Shown here: one piece after another, positions 1 through 13,051 of the stretch
How positions within the stretch are numbered: position 1 is the first letter of the stretch
Layout: every line of letters begins with the position of its first letter
Assembly (NCBI GenBank): GCA_027704905.1
Contig: CM051015.1
Span: 13,486,920 to 13,550,919, forward strand
Direction of reading: 5' to 3'
DNA length: 64,000 bases
From: Muraenolepis orangiensis
Lineage: Eukaryota; Chordata; Actinopteri; Gadiformes; Muraenolepididae
Position numbers and translations under genes: made by a program
Notes under the pieces: model-generated
What the model saw: the letters and a program-made list of their open reading frames with translations, nothing else
Told to the model about the DNA's origin: nothing
Databases searched by the model: none

Positions 1-182
1 AAAAAAAAACCCTGAAATTACAAATCACTTTTCAGAGACGAGGTTGAGGCCTCTGGATTGATTGATTGTCTAAGACACAGTTCAGTAATTCAATTTGAGC
101 ATGTAGCATATTGTTCCTTCTGTCTTTGGATGGCAGCAGTCAACCTGAACTCACAATAGGGTGTGTGACAAACACACAAAGG

Positions 183-184
<2 letters not shown>

Positions 185-244
<60 letters not shown>
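185..244. repeat. (TG)n microsatellite, about 30 units
   Basis: An uninterrupted GT dinucleotide run of about 60 bp. Open frames across it on both strands (Val-Cys or Thr-His runs) are artefacts of the repeat. Confidence 0.97.
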
Positions 245-246
<2 letters not shown>

Positions 247-457
247 TACACAGAATGTGTCTAAACGTGTTGAACCATGGGAGTGGCGACGGGCGATGAA
301 CTGAGTCCTCTAAATAGGTGGTTGGCATCGTGCCCAGCTTCATGTCAGGGTGACACTGAGTCACCACTCCCTCTTTAAACTGGTGTCAACTACTCACCAA
401 CACAGAGACAAGCACATCCCAACAGGAAAAGCACCACACATCTGCATATTACATAAA

Positions 458-464
458 ATAAATA

Positions 465-495
<31 letters not shown>

Positions 496-508
496 TAAAA
501 TAATATAA
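458..508. repeat. (AAT)n/(AAAT)n microsatellite
   Basis: An AAAT-type run passes into about ten AAT units and then AAAAT units. It looks like a decayed A-rich tail or microsatellite. No retroelement body could be recognised beside it. Confidence 0.9.
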
Positions 509-1901
509 ACTCTTTATGTACACAGTACACAGTTTTTGGAAAGTTTTAATGAAATCCTGTCACGGGTGTTCTTGGCTGAATAAATATATGGACACATTGT
601 ATATTAGAGACGGGCTCTGGCACATTTCATTAAAGCGGGACGGGACAGGTCAATATATGTTTGGACAGCTCGGCACAGCCGGAAACCCCATCTCCTTTGT
701 GAAATAATGCTTCAATGTCATCCAAATGCCTCTGATCTCCGCTCTTTGTATTCTGACAGTGTTAAGGCAAGCCCGATCACTGGGGAAATAAATAAATGAT
801 CAAAGTCAGCACGGGGAGGAGTGAACACTTTTACCCCAATGCCCGAGCATGTTAATGGCCACGGCATTGAACGAGACAACCTGCAATATTTCCCAGTAGG
901 TACCAAATCTATTTATGTGAAAACCTATACAAGGTATTATGAGTTAATGCTGCACTCGGAAAGTAAAGTAATATCACGCAATGATTCCTCATTTTCTATC
1001 TTGCATGGGAGTCAAAGAGAAGTGAAATTCTCACACGTCTTAAGACACAGAAACTGTGTGAGCGAATGTAGGATGTAGTGTGGAAGAGTACGACAGAGAT
1101 GTCTTATTTATTGCTGTTGTTGCAGGGCTGTAGAATCCACAGAAAACCCGCCTGCTCCTGCCACTTAGAGGGGAACAGCCAACAAAGTGCAATGGAGAAG
1201 ACGGCAAGTGCAGACAAATTGTGCAGACAAAGGTGTGTTTGTTTGAAAATAAAAAAAAAGCTATAACTGACAAAACGTGGGTTTGTAAGAAAATGCACAG
1301 GCATTGTGATTCATTGATTGGGTTCATTGATTGGGTTTAATGATTGTGAGTAATGAACCCATCGCAATCAAATTCGACTCCCTCAGATCTTGTGTCTTTG
1401 GTGTGAATAGGCCTACAACGGACCTGATGCAATGCGGCTTTCAATTTTCAGCATTTTCTAGTTTGTTTGAGGGTGCTTGATGACCTGTGAACCTCCTCAT
1501 GCATGGCATTGTATTTGGGTTGTAAGGGTGAAGCTTTTGAGCAGGGAACCCTGTTCAGTAGCGTGTATTGTGCTTCATCGATCCTAAGGCGGTCGTTAGA
1601 ACGAGGTACGATGCAATCAATAATATAATAATTATTCTAATTAATCAATATTCATTTATTATAATCATTGCCATTTGTAAATTGAAAATGTCACATGCTC
1701 AGTCACATTTGGCTCTTCAATTCATCTGCACATCTTTCCATGTTGAAGGCTTGAATCCCATTCCAAACATTGAATTAGTATTAAAATGCACTGCACCACT
1801 TTAATAATCCCATTTGTTACGAGGGGTCAGGCCTGTACACCCCCTTTAAATAAAATGCTTTAAAAGTGCATTAAAGGAGGGGTGTGGGGGTGGTGGTGCG
1901 T

Positions 1902-2038
1902 GGGGGGGGGGGGGGGGGTGCAGAGTTCCCTTCATCTGGAGGATATCATTCTGGCTAGGACGAGTCCTCACTGCAGTAATGGAAACAAACAAGCTGGGTG
2001 ACCTCGGAGAATGACAGCGTATCCCAGGGGGGGGGGGG
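1902..2038. repeat. Two poly-G tracts
   Basis: A run of 17 G at 1902-1918, preceded by a GGGGTGGTGGTG-rich stretch, and a second run of 12 G at 2027-2038. Length errors are likely in such runs. The G-rich strand could form quadruplexes, which is inference from composition only. Confidence 0.85.
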
Positions 2039-4286
2039 TTCTGATGTGTTTGTCTGTGCTCTTCACAGGGCAAAAAGCCTTTCATGGTTTTTCTATGTTC
2101 CCAATCTCACACAATAGATTTTTGCCCATTCCCCATATACCGCACACACTCCTGATAGCTTTATTCATACGCAGGGCTCCAATAGAGTTGACAGGTGATT
2201 GCGTTTAAAACAATGTTTTATACTAAGTCCTTTTTGATGGAAACGTGTTTCATATTATTGATGTCATGAGAAAAACTGAGTTGCATATGTCAATACACAA
2301 TGTTTTGAATAGACGCAATAATAATACAACGATTAAAAATACAATTAAAAATCAGATTGAAAGCATGGCTGTTATAATACAAAAAAGAAAAACAAAATTA
2401 TCAGCGAGGAAGCATTGTTCATAAAGAATGGCTTATTTATTATAGTCATACTTTATCATTTCCGATCCTCCGCAGTCCCCATGGAACTACATCCCCCGCT
2501 GGATAGAAAGTATTTCATCTGGCATGAAGCTATAATCGCAAACACATGCGAAGAGCATATGGTAGGCCCTTGCTTCATTCAATTTGAGACTATAAATATT
2601 TGCAGGTCTCTTAAAATCAATCATTTATCGTTGACCTGCTTTACCTTCTATCATTGATTCATGTAAACGGTAAGGAGAGCACATTGCTGCCCTGATGTTG
2701 TGATATGTGAACCCTGGTTGTTGGTGAAGGTGCATTCTACAGCGCTGAGTAGAGCAGAGTAGACCATATGAGCCATAAAGCCCTATTACACAGAGTGATG
2801 CTGATAGAGGCATCTCACGGCTAATTGGATTAAATTGGTCTATATTCTCAAAATAAGAAGAGGCTGGCATGTGTGACAAATGATCGCGTTCATTTGATTT
2901 TGGAAATATTAGACTCGGTACTGTCGAGAAATATAAATGGATCCAGACCCTCAATCACATTTTGTCGAAAGGCCAATGCTTTTAAGCAAGGATGTGCACA
3001 ACTCAGATGGTAAACTTAAAGCTGGCTGTCAGTCAGTGGAAAGTAGTCATGAGGTTCGTGGTGTACTGCAAATCGTCATAGGATCTCTGCACATTCTACC
3101 TAGGAAGAACACAAAGCATTGTTTTGTTGCTGTCACAAAATCAAATGTGTTCCTATTTAAACACAACCCATGTCTAGATTTAGCAATTTAATCACAATAC
3201 TTTGTAAATTGTTATCCTCTGACTGTTATCATTCATTCAAAAACATAATTTCAAGAAAGGCAAGAAAGGCATGTGATATTTAGAGCACATTGTATTACAC
3301 GGCGCTCCCTCACAATAGACGGCCCCTTGTACCAGTGCGCAGAACCGGAACCAGATGACAGCGTGAACACGCCCGTGTTTCATCCCGCTCAATACTTGAG
3401 CGAGTTATTGTCATTTCACACTGATTCTGTCTAGTAAAGTGATCGAACAAATGGAACTCTGTTCTTATTTAATATTGGCCATGTGGTAAAACCTAACATC
3501 TAAAGAGTTGGCTGTGTGCTCTCTACTCTCCACAGTGACGTATAACGTGTCAATCTTATCATGACATTTCAGTGGCAGATTTCTCCTGTTTTCCATTCAT
3601 TTTGTTATTTATTTGTGGATCCTTAGGCAACATGTAGCCTTCTTTGTGTGATACATAGGCTATGGTTTCATTTCCTCCCCCACTCAGTTGCAAACTCCCA
3701 GCTCACTCACTGTGTAGTCATTTCAGTTTCTTTCCATAAGATCTAAGGCTTTGTAGAAGCCAGTAAGCTCGGAGCACGGCATATGTGTGGATTTGGTGCC
3801 GTTAATATGCCACTCTGTCTTTGTCTGCTTGATGACATTCTGGTAATACGCCATGAATGCATTCATGAATTTATACACGTTTTGGAGCCAGCCATCCATG
3901 CTTTTTTTGAGGCGTAATTGCAATTCATGAACACATTTGCCACAGATTGCAGAGCAAGGTCATTGAGCAGTTGTTCATTTGAAATGTGTTTTTTTTTTGA
4001 AGAACAGTGTTATAGGCTCAATAACCATGTGTGTGTTATATGTGCGTCATTTGGTTGTATCTGTCTCACAATAGTATTTGTAGATGATCAAAAAAGCATC
4101 CTGAAGGCATAGTTGGAATTCATCCCACATTGTAATCAAATGCACAGAAAAGACAATAGGTGTTTTATCACTTAAATTTGTATAGTTTTACACTGCAAGA
4201 GCACAAGCACACATCAGTTGGCATGCACTTGCACGGAACAGAACACCTCGATTCAAAATTGACAGAAGAGTCAACACATGTGGGTG

Positions 4287-4462
4287 CCTCACAACCGGAC
4301 GGTTGTGTGAGGTTTCGAAGGTTGTGTGGTTTGAGCAAGACACCCTAACCCTAACTGCTCCCCGGGCGCTGTATAAATAGCTGCCCACTGCTCCTAATAC
4401 TATAAAACACATTTCACTGTATGTGTGTACATGTATGTGACCAATAAAGAGGATTCAATCCT
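4287..4462 (+). mobile_element. SINE-like element, 5'-truncated
   Basis: The left end keeps a decayed tRNA-like B-box area (GGTTTCGAAG). Next comes the block GAGCAAGACACCCTAACCC and ACTGCTCC, which also occurs in the better preserved SINEs at 6774 and 55011. The element continues through CACTGCTCC and a CATTTCACTGTATG block to an AATAAAGAGGATTC tail. An 8-bp hairpin (CACAACCG/CGGTTGTG) lies near its start. Assignment is by shared blocks; the exact ends are uncertain. Confidence 0.7.
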
Positions 4463-4762
4463 CCAGATTTAGATTTAGACATGGCACAAAAGGAAGGAAG
4501 GAAAGTCATGAATCATTGGTCAACTGGTAAACTAGAGGGCATTCAGTAGAGCGAATGCCTCCTCCACCTCGGAAAGTCCCCTGGACCTGATTTCCGTGCA
4601 TTAGTTATCTTGCTGACAGACAGACAAACAGACAGACAGACAAACGGAGGCAAAAACATCAACTCTGGTCCATCTTTGATGGCGTCGTAGGTAACAAAAC
4701 ACTTTCATAAAAGGCTGGGATAAAATACAGGTACAGGATATTTACAATAATTGCAACAAACA

Positions 4763-5369
4763 TTAAAGGTGCCGTATGTTACGATGACAGAGTTTTTTTT
4801 AAATGGGTACTGCAGTCCGAATTCACAATATTAGAGAGAGTTGTCTCCGGCCCCGCCCCCTCCTCCCAGACACCAAGCTCATTGTTCATTGGCAGGTTGA
4901 GGACACTGAACCAACACGAGCGTAAGAGGAGTGCATCATTATACAAGACCAGCGCAACCATTAACATTCCAAAGATTTACTCAGATTTTAGCACGGCTAG
5001 CTGTGGTCAGGGAGCATTTTTTTCGAAGGACGAGGACGAGGGTAGAATCTATTACAATCTGTCAGTTGATCCGGTTTGTTTGCATGCTTCCATGGCTGCT
5101 GCACGCTGTGTTTGTGTGCCAATTTGTGGCCTCATATCTGGCCACCCCAGGTAATCGGGAGCGTAGTGAATCACACGGACCAAAACAAAAACAGCCGTTC
5201 CGGCCAGAATGGATATTTCAAAGGAGAGCATACTGGCTGTAGCATCGGCTCTCAGAGATGCCAGTATTTCGACTCGGCACGTTTCCGAGATCTCTAATGA
5301 CATATCATCATATGGTAATTTTAGGATTTATCCCACTACATCACACGTGTTAAATACAACAACCTTTAA
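4763..5369. mobile_element. Possible 0.6-kb TTAA-flanked non-autonomous DNA element
   Basis: The left end begins TTAAAGGTGCCGTATGTTAC. The right end, read on the opposite strand, begins TTAAAGGTTGTTGTATTTAA. The two agree over the first eight bases and again at GTAT, with gaps. The interior has no transposase motif. TTAA duplications are typical of the piggyBac and Kolobok superfamilies. The pairing of these ends is my inference, because the terminal repeats are short and decayed. Confidence 0.35.
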
Positions 5370-6773
5370 GTTAAACAACAAAAATATAATTGACGACAAA
5401 AAACGACATATATATATATATATTTATGTATATAAATGAAACTTTATGTATATTTTAACATATTACTGTATAAAAATACATTTCTTTATATTTCATTGTC
5501 TCTGAGTGTACCGGGTAATCTGACCCGTAATCCACCTGCCTGCTAGCTCAAACCATGCCCGCCATGGAGGGCTTCAGGAGGAGACAATTGGGACATTGTT
5601 TGCTGTTGCCTCCTATTACCTCTCCCACATTTTCTTGCAATTGCATCAGTAAGAGGGCTGGTGCAATTCTGACAGCAATCAGTGAATGAATCTGTCCACT
5701 GCCTCCGCCCCACTCCATGTATGTACCCCCCCCCATGGGGCTCTGATCAGAAGTCTGATAGGTATGTCCTTGTAGGTGAAGCTCTGGTGCCCAATGAGGC
5801 CCTTTTGTGTATCACTCCCTGTGTTGAGTTGCCCTGCTGCTTCCGTGACATGTGCCATGGAGGTTATAATTTAAGAATGGAAGACACGATATACCATGGA
5901 TGGACGATATACCAATGACTCAAATGATGAACCGATGCCATAGAATAAAACAGATGTTGAACAAATATGAATAGCTCACTTATAATTCGGATCTTACAAA
6001 CGGATGATACAAATAATGAATCAAATGAACAAATGAGTTAAACATCCTTGTTGGGCACTGAATACTATAGGTGATGCCCCCCCCCCATCAAATTGGAAGG
6101 CGTGGTCACAATGACCTCCTTAGTGCCATCGGTGTGTACAGGTTACCTCTGTTTACTTCCCCCTCAAAAGAGAGGGAATGACAAAGTGCTCCCTTTAAAG
6201 TCAGATTGTATCTTACGTCATTGGTATGCCATGTGTCCAAGTAAAACAGGCTATTAGTGCTGGACAGCAGTGGGATTGGATTGGATTATGCCCTATACTT
6301 TAAGATAGCGGTTTTAAGACATGCTTTCTGCACACTCGTTTCCATTCATACTACAATTAAGGGGCCGGTATTGCTCTGGCCTTCCATGCATGCACATTTC
6401 CCGATCCACACACTCTGTTCCAGTTGGTGGCAGTAATTGCACCATAACGTCGACCGCCTTAAAAACCCAGAAGAAGAGTTTGACGCCATTTGATTGTCTC
6501 TATATTCCTTTCAATGGTGAAATATATAAAGGGTGGGGTAACGGCATATCTCCTCGCACTGCCTCCCTTCAAAACAAGTGTCCGTTTTGTTTTATGGCGC
6601 ATGTGAAGCGTGGCGGCCACACATTTTGGGCCCCTGGCAGAGGACGATATCTACGCCCTCATGGATATGGAAAGTGTGTTCGGGTTTTAGGGGTGACAAG
6701 CTTCATATAAAAGGTGAGCAGGGATATGTTGTGGTACAACCGGCTGAATAGAGAAGATATGTTGATGTGTCAT
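5370..6773. other. Noncoding interval with short repeats
   Basis: Contains a short TA-rich run near 5410-5425 and a C run near 6078. At about 6418-6478 a stretch reads GTTGGTGGCAGTAATTGCAC, followed by a CAGAAGAAGAG end. It resembles a motif I recall as dispersed in fish genomes, and I give it low confidence as a repeat end. A 129-codon open frame (6321-6710) crosses this stretch and has no recognisable domain. Confidence 0.5.
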
Positions 6774-7024
6774 GGGCGGCTGTAGCTCAGGAGCTAGAGG
6801 GGTCGTCAGCAACCGGAAGGTTGCTGGTTCGATCCCCTGGGTCCTCCTAGCGAAAACTATCGGTGTCCTTGAGCAAGACATCCTAACCCTAACTGCTCCC
6901 AGCGTGCTGGCTGTCTCCTTGCATGGCTGACTCCGCCGTCGGTGGATGAATGTGTGTATGGCATAACTTGTAAAGCGCTTTGGATAAAAGCGCTATATAA
7001 ATGCAGTCCATTTACCATTTACCC
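6774..7024 (+). mobile_element. tRNA-derived SINE, near full length
   Basis: The head is tRNA-like, with an A box (TAGCTCAGGAG, 6783-6793) and a B box (GGTTCGATCCC, 6826-6836) about 33 bp apart, the layout of an internal RNA polymerase III promoter. A body with GAGCAAGACATCCTAACCC follows. The 3' end has a stem-loop region (AAAGCGCTTTGGATAAAAGC) and ends CAGTCCATTTACCATTTACC. That 3' stem-loop resembles the 3' end of L2-clade LINEs, so trans-mobilisation by such a LINE is plausible from known SINE/LINE biology. A second copy lies at 55011-55290 on the other strand. Confidence 0.92.
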
Positions 7025-7179
7025 TTATGCTTACTGCATATACCTACCTGCTGTATATACATGTCTATATATTTATCCTGTTTTTCATAATTGCATACCC
7101 CTGATCACTACCTGTTAAATACTTGTATACTTACCTGTATATATATATACACCTATTATTATTACTATTATTATTATTA

Positions 7180-7378
7180 TGCACATGTCTCATACATATT
7201 CTATAAGTAATCTTATAACAGTTGTTATACCTAGTAGACTGTCTTTTAGCCACTGTAAACTGTACATTATATATTACCATGACCTTTACTGCTACATTTG
7301 CACTCTGGTTAGATGCCAAATTATTTTCGTTGTACTGTACTTGCATTTGAATCTAATCTAATCGAATTTAATCTAATG
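7180..7378 (+). mobile_element. LINE 3'-UTR tail with GAATCTAATC repeats
   Basis: The stretch TGCACTCTGGTTAGATGC, followed by a TTTTCGTTGTACTGTACTTG block and a tail of GAATCTAATCTAATC-type repeats, looks like the 3' UTR and tandem tail of a fish LINE of the L2/Maui or Rex type. No coding part is present, so this would be a strongly 5'-truncated copy. The left boundary is not defined. Confidence 0.55.
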
Positions 7379-8964
<1,586 letters not shown>

Positions 8965-9229
8965 GTATTCATGATGCAGCTGCACTACTGGCACTTTAAG
9001 ATGCTTTTTTAAATGCTTTTTGCACAATTCAACATACGTATGCAGTTTATCATCCGTCAGTCACTTTATTTTTATTTTGATCACATACAGTCTTGTTATA
9101 GTATAGTGTTGTATAGTGTAGTATATTGTGTTATATTCTAGGAAATCCACACTGCGGGAGGGAATGGGGAGAAAGCGTTCCCTTGTACTTGTTGCACAGG
9201 GCAAATAAAAGCAGCTTGAATCTTGAATC
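8965..9229 (+). mobile_element. TTGAATC-tailed repeat, copy 1
   Basis: The copy starts near CATGATGCAGCTGCACTACT and passes a GGCACTTTAA block. It then has a TATAGTATAGTGTTG-like AT stretch and a conserved core, CACTGCGGGAGGGAATGGGG. It ends in CTTGAATCTTGAATC. The same core and tail recur at 29179 (minus), 37961, 40998, 45686 (minus) and 55480. The short tandem tail and variable 5' ends suggest a 5'-truncated LINE 3' UTR or a LINE-dependent SINE. I could not name the family. Confidence 0.75.
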
Positions 9230-9424
9230 ATGACGAAGAGTGGCAAACTCCTCTTTGGCTGGATAATGGACCAGCGGGGAGGTTGGAGGCTGGAGGCTGA
9301 GAGCAGCTTTCAGACGGAGGTCCAGACGGGGAGCAAGCCACCCGCCGCATAAGGACCTGTGGGAGTAGCGCACAAAAGCGCTTTGGAATGACGGCGACAC
9401 CTCGCACTGTTTTCCACAAAAACA

Positions 9425-9428
<4 letters not shown>

Positions 9429-9492
<64 letters not shown>
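9429..9492. repeat. (CA)n microsatellite
   Basis: About 32 CA units, followed by imperfect ACACAC blocks to about 9515. Open frames across it on both strands are repeat artefacts. Confidence 0.97.
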
Positions 9493-9495
<3 letters not shown>

Positions 9496-10356
9496 GATAC
9501 ACATACACACACTCTCGACACCTGCATTGTGTTATTATGCGGAGCACAGGTTTGTTTTGTTGTTGCCAAATTGGTTTTGGAGGGGAGAGCACCGCTTAAT
9601 GTTTCATAAACAGTTGAACTGAAAATGTTTTGTTTTGACTATCTGTTTGACTTGAGTTGTATTGATGGCTGAGGTAGCATCGACTTGGAATGCATTTGGT
9701 TCAATTCTTTGATGCTACTTTTGCCATGTTGCTGTAGCTTAGCTTGCTACATTTCTCTCTGGGGTAGCTTCAGTGTAGCCAAGCTTCATTTATGCAGAGT
9801 AACTGGTAACTTCACTCACGACACTTTCTAATTAGCCTGGCAAACACTGCATACAACATGATGATAGTAAACTGTTCAAATCAAATGTTAAATGTATTTG
9901 AGACTAACATAGAGTAACATAGTGGATAAACACATCAAAATGGTAGATGACTGTCCAGCAATTGTCTGGCATCAAACATGCAACAAGCTTGCCAAGCAAC
10001 ACCCAGAACTCGTTATAGGGTCTCTCAATCCCCATCATTGTGTATTAAAGTGGTAATTGTGTTCAGCTTGGTTAAAAACCGACCCATTTGTTCACAGCAT
10101 ACCACAGCTTGAGGAAGGAGGCAAACTAGTCACAACTGGAATCCCCTCTTGAATGTCAACAATGTTTAGGCATACCTGGTCTGGTCTGGATGTCTGGGAT
10201 CATTGACCTATACAATTGATCTCTATTGCATAGTTTTCAGTAAAAAAAAACAGACCGAGAAAAGTTACGTTCATATCAGATTGTGATTAACAATTCCATT
10301 CCCATGGTAACAGCCCCAGACAAATGTGCCTATTCCCCGGGAACACAAAAGGCTCA
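9493..10356. other. Noncoding interval
   Basis: AT-rich unique-looking sequence. A short run of GTAGCTTAG-like words near 9730-9775 is not a regular array. I recognise no gene or element. Confidence 0.5.
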
Positions 10357-10425
10357 ACTTGTGTTACATTACATAGCATTGCATTCATTTAGCAGACACT
10401 TTTGTCCAAAGCACCAAACAAACAA
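10357..10425 (-). mobile_element. Fish SINE 3' tail fragment
   Basis: Read on the minus strand it gives GCTTTGGACAAAAGTGTCTG, then CTAAATGAATGCAATG and a TAATGTAA tail. This matches the widespread teleost SINE 3' end of the GTCGCTTTGGATAAAAGCGTCTGCTAAATG type, as I remember it. A plus-strand relative lies at 57325-57375. No tRNA-like head is recognisable next to it. Confidence 0.7.
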
Positions 10426-11046
10426 AGGTAGGAAAGAGAACAACTCGTCACCAGAAGCCTGTAGAAGGCCGGTTAATTTCCGACAGCATTCAAGGAGATG
10501 CTTCTCCCATGGAGCACCTCAGCGGCAGAAGAATCAGCGTCTGACTGCAAAGACATACAAGATGCTTGGCAGCAGCATTGCCATTGCTTTTTCTTTGCTA
10601 AATAGGAGAAAGTTTACTAATAGGCTCAGGACAGAGTGTCACCGACAAAGGAGTGAAAGATTGCTGATGTGATCAGGGGAGGATTTCCCTCTGGTGGCAA
10701 ATCCCACTCTCTCTGGCGGCCTTTCTATATTGAAAAGGCAATGGATCATTAGACATGGTGTGGGAAAGCGTTGCTAGATTGGATTTCATTACAATTTCCC
10801 AAGGCCTTGATTAGATTTATGTCTAAGAGACTAATGCCATTTTGAATAATAGAGAGATCGGGACAGGAAATTAGGTTGTGTTAATGTGATCACAATATGA
10901 TACAGGGAAATGACAACTAAAATCCCTTTAGAATAGGAGTAGCTTTAGGCTTGCAGGAAAAGTTGATATTAGTCGATTAGACGTGGATTTGTGAGGAATA
11001 ATTAATAAATTACTAGATAGCCTTTTTGCCAGACTTTGTGATGGGC
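10426..11046. other. Noncoding interval
   Basis: Unique-looking sequence. An open frame crosses from the SINE tail to 10672 but has no domain. Nothing else is recognised up to the LINE at 11047. Confidence 0.45.
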
Positions 11047-11573
11047 CAGTGATGGGCCAGATCGCCGGCGACGAGGAGACAGCCTACAGGGAGGAGGTCG
11101 GATCGCTGGAGCAGTGGTGCCAGGAGAACAGCCTCGCCCTCAACGTCAAGAAGACCAAGGAGCTGATCGTGGACTACAGGAAGCAGAGAGGAGAGCACGG
11201 CCCTATCTCCATCGACGGTGTTGCAGTAGAGAGGGTCAGCAGCTTCAAGTTCCTCGGTGTGCACATCTCTGAGGACCTCACATGGTCCACGCACACCACA
11301 CACGTGGTAAAAAGGGCCCAACGACGCCTGTATTTCCTCAGGCTACTGAGGAAATTCAGCATGGGCCCCCGCATCCTGAGAACATTCTATAACGGCACCA
11401 TCGAGAGTGTTCTTACAGGGTGTTTCACCGCCCGGTACGGGAACTGCACCGCACTCGAGCGCAGAGCGCTTCAAAGGGTGGTGTGGACGGCCCAGTATAT
11501 CGTTGGAGGTGAGCTCCCCTCTCTCCTAGATATATACAACCAGCGGTGCGTGGCCAAGGCCAAACGCATCATA
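11047..11573 (+). mobile_element. LINE A, C-terminal reverse transcriptase fragment (5' part)
   Basis: The open frame (11049-11573 and on) encodes the region just after the RT active site. Visible motifs are QWCQENSLALNVKKTKE, FKFLGVHISEDLTW and RRLYFLRLLRKF, then RRALQRVV and LPSLLDIYNQRC. These belong to the thumb/C-terminal region of L2/Maui-like fish LINEs. The catalytic YXDD is missing, so the copy is 5'-truncated just downstream of it. Coding stops at 11573 because LINE B is inserted there. The remaining C-terminus and 3' UTR lie at 15255-15600 in the same frame. No intact product is made from this copy. Confidence 0.9.
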
Positions 11574-11999
11574 ACCAGATAACCAGCCCGTGCCTCCCCT
11601 GTTCATCAGTTACGTGGACCTTACGTTACATCCGGGAGAGGACACTGGCGCTGCTTGTTCGCCGCTTCTCCTTCTAGCTGTAGTTAAGTTGTTTTTGGTT
11701 TTGTTTTGTTTTTCTTTTCATTGTTGTAAGATATTACCCTTCAACAACTTCAACAACTAATGTGTTTTGGATACTTGTTGCTCACCTTCCGCTGCTATCG
11801 GCGGCTCCCGGACGGCAAACGCTAGCTGGCTAACTAGCTACTAGCCTCCACAGCTAGCCGGCTAGGACAGCTGCATCCACAGCTAGCCGGCTAGCACAGC
11901 CTGCCGGATAACCTGCTGCTTTGACACAGACCGTTTCTCCCAGCTTCTTCTCCTTCTGCCATGCTCCATCACCATCCATAGCAGCTCCAGACGAGAACT

Positions 12000-13051
12000 G
12001 CTGAGTCTCAACAATCACACAACTCCAACGTGCATCTCAGCCATCAAACACCTTGGACTACTACGCCGACCTCGTTACATCCACAGAGGCTCTCGTAGAA
12101 AGTTTGTTTACCACCAACCCACCTGCCCGCCTGGATCATCCATTCCTTCCATCTGGACCACTGTCGCACGTCTGCCGCGTCATCAGAGCGCTGCCGCTCT
12201 CGGTGTAAACAACACGGGAAACACGGCAAGACTGCTACACACTGAGCTGTGCGGAATACGTGGAGTGGATTCCAGTTTACTCCGGACCCTACAGAAATCC
12301 ACCATTTCATCCACAGTCAAAATAGAACAGTTTAATGCACAATCCCTAACAAACAAATCATCATTCATACAAGACCACATCATGGACAAGGGAATAGACT
12401 TTATGTGCCTCACGGAAACGTGGCAACAGCCTGAGGTTTACTCTGCCCTAAATGAAGTCTGTCGCCCTGGCTACAGCTACCTGGAAAAAGCTCGCAGCAC
12501 TGGTCGTGGTGGCGGCTTAGCAATAATACATAGAAATGCACTGGAACTGTCCCCCCTGCCCTGTGCTATCCTCATTTGAATGCCTTGGATTTAAATGTAA
12601 ACCCCCCCTCCCACTGACATTTCTTCTCATCTACCGGCCTCCCAAACCCAAATCAGCTTTCATCCCAGAGATGCACGACCTTCTCACTACACTCTGCGCT
12701 ACCTCTGCCAACATTATAATACTAGGAGACATAAATGTTCACGTTGACACCCCCTCCTGTCACTATGCAGCCGAGTTCCTACACCTTCTGGACTGCCTCA
12801 ACCTAACACAACCTGTTGATGTCCCCACACACACTAGGGGACACACACTGGACCTTGTCATCACAAACTCTGCCCACATTAGTAAACTATCAGTGTACGA
12901 TCTAGGTGTGTCGGATCACAAGGCCATCTCAATGGAGCTGTCGCTCCTGCTACCCCACACCAAACCCAAGCGTCAAATCCATTTCAGAAATCTGAAAAAC
13001 ATCAACCCCCAACCAGCATCTCTCCACAATTACTCCTACATCAGTCAATGA
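12000..13051 (+). pseudogene. LINE B endonuclease domain (frameshifted)
   Basis: The exonuclease-endonuclease-phosphatase type domain that nicks target DNA in L2/CR1-clade LINEs. Ordered motifs are FNAQSLTNK, LTETW, GRGGGLAII, then LLIYRPP, ILGDINVH, LDLVITN and GVSDHKAI. These correspond to the Asn, Glu, Asp/Asn and Ser-Asp-His catalytic motifs of the family. The first part reads in one frame to about 12575 and continues in another to 13051, so at least one frameshift lies near 12575. Upstream in-frame sequence (IHRGSRRKFVY, near 12080-12115) suggests coding begins further 5', but I cannot fix the start. Confidence 0.88.

Larger units (their letters stand above)
1..4286. other. Noncoding, mostly unique AT-rich interval
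   Basis: No frame here has coding character: the open frames are short, low in complexity or cross simple repeats. The interval holds a TG array (185-244), an AAT-rich array (458-508) and two G runs (1902-1918 and 2027-2038). It also has a short tandem of a GATTGGGTT-like unit near 1313-1345. The remainder looks unique. I see no promoter, exon or RNA gene that I can support. Confidence 0.6.

Noticed and set aside
6321..6710. 129-codon open frame as a host gene
   Set aside because: No domain, no splice context, and it overlaps a stretch resembling a dispersed fish repeat.
6774..6850. Genuine tRNA gene
   Set aside because: A and B boxes are present but no cloverleaf closes, and the sequence continues into a SINE body and tail that recurs at 55 kb.
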